Of a DNA stretch of 64,000 nucleotides, positions 62,552 through 64,000 are shown in pieces. The notes below the pieces were generated by a model that saw only the letters and a program-made list of their open reading frames with translations, was not told where the DNA came from and made no database searches. Source of the stretch: an uncultured Bacteroidales bacterium (lineage in GTDB: Bacteria > Bacteroidota > Bacteroidia > Bacteroidales > Bacteroidaceae); the NCBI GenBank assembly GCA_902778625.1, contig CACYYM010000004.1, forward strand, positions 170,423-234,422, written 5' to 3'. Position numbers and translations under genes: made by a program. Positions within the stretch are counted from its first letter, which is position 1. The number at the start of each line of letters is the position of its first letter.

Positions 62552-63166
62552 TCATTCAAGAACGCGGACGGGGCGAACGCTTTGACCGTAGACGCGGTGG
62601 CTGAAGTGCCAGTCGAAGTAGCCCGAGCCGAAGCACAAGTAGTACTCGCCGGGGGGTCTGCTCGTGTTGAGCGAACGCGACCAGTAGAGGCCGTAGCTGC
62701 CTGCGCCGTAGAGACTCGTGTCGTCGCGGTAGCCCGCTGCGGGCAGGAAAATGGAGTTTCCGTTGCTCTTGCTCGTTATCTTGCGGCCATTAACGCCGTT
62801 CTCCTGCGTCCATTCTGTCGTGGTGTTGCTGCTGCTGCACAGCTCTTCGATTTGGGCGATGCCCAGCTTGCTGTCGTCCATATAGACGAGGTTCGGCTTG
62901 CGTCGTCGGACGAAGTTGAGCGACTCGTTGTAGGCGATGCGGCAGAGCCAAGTGCTGAGCGTCGCCTTCTTTGGGTCGAAGGTCATGATGCCTCGCAATG
63001 CCTTGACAAAAACATCCTGATAGACTTCCTCCGCATCCTCGCGGCCAGGCACGATGCGCTGCACCATGCGGAACACCGTCGGACCGTACTCCGCGAAGAG
63101 TCGACCCAAGGCTGCCGGTTTCTGCCTGCGCAGGTCATTGATGAGGTTGTCTGTCTGTGTCTTCAT
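62552..63166 (-). CDS. ECF sigma region 2 fused to a C-type-lectin-like (Fib_succ_major/DUF1566-type) domain
   Basis: 204 residues. Residues 1-100 are an ECF sigma N-terminus: RLFAEYGPTVFRMVQRIVPG, REDAEEVYQDVFVKALRGIM, STWLCRIAYNESLNFVRRRK. Region 4 is absent. From about residue 103 the sequence becomes the C-terminal part of a Fib_succ_major-type secreted protein: AQIEELCSSSNTTTEWTQEN, SIFLPAAGYR, GSYGLYWSRSL and the closing GQSVRPVR. In residues 149-195 nearly all codons at non-conserved positions end in C (TAC, CTC, TGC, GGC, TTC, GAC, CAC, AGC, GTC), the pattern expected if AAC codons had been diversified at adenines. There is no signal peptide. The promoter suits the sigma part. May be a real fusion, gene conversion or assembly chimera. 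Confidence 0.8.
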   Translation of the reverse strand: MKTQTDNLINDLRRQKPAALGRLFAEYGPTVFRMVQRIVPGREDAEEVYQDVFVKALRGIMTFDPKKATLSTWLCRIAYNESLNFVRRRKPNLVYMDDSKLGIAQIEELCSSSNTTTEWTQENGVNGRKITSKSNGNSIFLPAAGYRDDTSLYGAGSYGLYWSRSLNTSRPPGEYYLCFGSGYFDWHFSHRVYGQSVRPVRVLE

Positions 63167-63236
63167 TCGCGTGCCTCTCTACTTCTATATACACACAAAA
63201 AGAGAAAACATTGCATCAAGTCAGCAACTTTTTCTA

Positions 63237-63244
63237 CAAAGGTA
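63237..63244 (-). promoter_or_regulatory. -7 promoter element TACCTTTG of the sigma/lectin fusion gene
   Basis: Minus-strand TACCTTTG fits TAnnTTTG exactly, about 70 nt before the start at 63166. Confidence 0.7.
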
Positions 63245-63311
63245 CAAAAAAATCGTAAATGTTGCATGTATCGGCAACATTTAAAAGGGACTATACCCTA
63301 GAATCATTCTT

Positions 63312-63335
63312 CAATATTATCTTAAGATAATATTG
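63312..63335. repeat. 24-nt perfect palindrome
   Basis: The half-site CAATATTATCTT is followed at once by its exact reverse complement, with no loop. A loopless dyad suggests a protein-binding site rather than an RNA hairpin. It lies about 70 nt upstream of the sigma/lectin promoter. Confidence 0.85.
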
Positions 63336-63450
63336 ACCATAGACTCCGGGGGGTACAGTCTGTGTTTTTTGTTGCGTAACTATGCAACATTTAACATTCT
63401 ACCCATCACACACTGTCAAAAGACACCCATCGTCACCCCCGAAAATCACA

Positions 63451-63512
63451 CATTTCTCTGCGCAAAATGAACTTTTTCTGCGCGAAATCACACTTTTCCG
63501 CGTGAAAATCAC
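63451..63512. repeat. Degenerate 19-20-nt repeats with GCGC/CGCG centres
   Basis: Three units share the pattern TTTCTGCGCGAAAATCAC with centres near 63461, 63481 and 63500 (TGCGCA, TGCGCG, CCGCGT). ATCACAC recurs through the surrounding 120 bases. Period is 19-20, so not in register with the 22-nt family. Confidence 0.6.
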
Positions 63513-63708
63513 AAAACATCACACTAGATGATCGCCATCGTCACACTATACGTTTGCAATCATCACTAGCCATATTGCAAGTCTTTGTGTATGAGCGGAC
63601 TATGATGCCTGCACTGACTAATTGTCTTTTAAGAAATTCAGAACCTCATGGTGGCTTCGCACAGCCAAGCAGTCAGGTCATCTCTTCTTCTGCCGCGATT
63701 CGGGATTA

Positions 63709-64000
63709 TCATGGTCGACTGCTCATCTCGAACTCCACCGTCACGTCGCCGTCGAAGAGGTCCTTGCCGCTTATCGTCCAGCCCTTCCACTTGCGACCAT
63801 TCACGCGGAGGCTCTTCACGTAGCAGCACTCGCGGCTGGCAGCGGGAGCCAGGATGCGCAGGGTGCCGTGGGCGTGGCGCAATTCCAAGTGACGGAAGAG
63901 TGGAGTGCCGATGGCATACTGGTCGTTGCCGTGCTGTAGGGTGAAGAATCCCATGGCGCTCTGGATGAACCAGGCCGACATCTGACCCGTGTCGTCGTTG
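63709..64000 (-). CDS. GH92 alpha-mannosidase, C-terminal part (continues beyond window)
   Basis: The last about 97 residues, open to the window edge. NDDTGQMSAWFIQSAMGFF at the edge is the conserved GH92 motif that carries catalytic and calcium-binding residues (compare GxxGNDDxGQMSAW), followed by QYAIGTPLFRHLELR and the closing beta-domain VNGRKWKGWTISGKDLFDGD. GH92 enzymes are calcium-dependent exo-alpha-mannosidases acting on N-glycans or yeast mannan. Confidence 0.88.
   Translation of the reverse strand, partial: NDDTGQMSAWFIQSAMGFFTLQHGNDQYAIGTPLFRHLELRHAHGTLRILAPAASRECCYVKSLRVNGRKWKGWTISGKDLFDGDVTVEFEMSSRP

Larger units (their letters stand above)
63245..63708. other. Non-coding gap before the GH92 3' end
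   Basis: About 460 bases without a credible gene. It contains a 24-nt perfect palindrome (63312-63335), a G run at 63349-63354 and a set of short irregular repeats (63451-63512). No reverse transcriptase or template repeat for the neighbouring variable domain is present. Confidence 0.65.

Noticed and set aside
62552..63708. A complete diversity-generating retroelement at the right end
   Set aside because: Only a variable-region-like target is visible; no reverse transcriptase or template repeat lies in the window.
1..64000. tRNA, rRNA, insertion sequence or prophage genes
   Set aside because: No cloverleaf with a TTCRA loop, rRNA segment, transposase or phage structural gene was recognised on either strand by reading; a tRNA scan would settle it.

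Overview
The window comes from a Bacteroidota chromosome, most likely order Bacteroidales and probably Prevotellaceae. The evidence is: TAnnTTTG (-7) promoters in front of many genes; a complete Bat (aerotolerance) gene cluster; PorSS-era style secreted proteins ending in a Gly-Lys-Lys-Ile-Leu-Val tail; glycan-degrading hydrolases of families GH20, GH51, GH92 and GH106; BspA-type leucine-rich repeats; and BlaI/BlaR1-TonB regulation. GC content is moderate (around 50%) with C-rich third codon positions, which produces many long antisense shadow frames. No rRNA, tRNA, transposase, phage or CRISPR locus was seen.

Layout. 1-5660 (+): an orphan PEP-synthase-like nucleotide-binding protein, an alanine/glycine:cation symporter and a secreted C10 cysteine protease with leucine-rich repeats. 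6340-11019 (+): a three-module glycosyltransferase/HIT-like/SpoIID protein followed by an ATP-grasp-like protein. 11179-15826 (+): metallophosphoesterase, pyrE, a SRPBCC protein and argH. 15960-17805: a lipoprotein with a Rieske-like four-cysteine motif, a Nudix hydrolase and an unknown secreted protein. 18268-33780 (-): apparently one very long transcription unit: moxR, DUF58 protein, membrane protein, batA, a batB-batC fusion, batD, batE, an unusual double-module sensor kinase, its response regulator, a membrane protein and a UvrD/PcrA helicase. 34440-38032 (-): ftsY, rimO, a small HU protein, and a protein joining HU to a membrane segment and a LysM domain. 38268-40565 (-): blaI and a frameshifted blaR1/TonB gene. 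41045-48584: a dual-esterase secreted protein (+) converging on GH106 and GH20 genes (-). 49089-55773 (-): an RND pump (adaptor and permease) and a thioredoxin-like protein. 55955-58055 (-): ECF sigma factor, membrane partner and a secreted protein. 58195-60651 (-): GH51 arabinofuranosidase. 61142-62236 (+): membrane metallophosphoesterase. 62552-63166 (-): an ECF sigma N-terminus joined in frame to a C-type-lectin-like domain whose codons look diversified. 63709-64000 (-): the 3' end of a GH92 mannosidase.

The most striking non-genic feature is a dispersed family of arrays with an exact 22-nt period. Each unit is an 18-nt imperfect dyad (9+9, most often of the form AAC-N6/N6-GTT) followed by a 4-nt linker. 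I found eleven such arrays with about 49 units in all. Ten lie between genes and one lies inside a coding sequence. Half-site types are shared and recombined between loci, so AT-rich, mixed and GC-rich arrays belong to one family. Two other findings deserve first attention: the sigma/variable-lectin fusion near the right end, and the HU-transmembrane-LysM protein, which could tie DNA to the cell wall.
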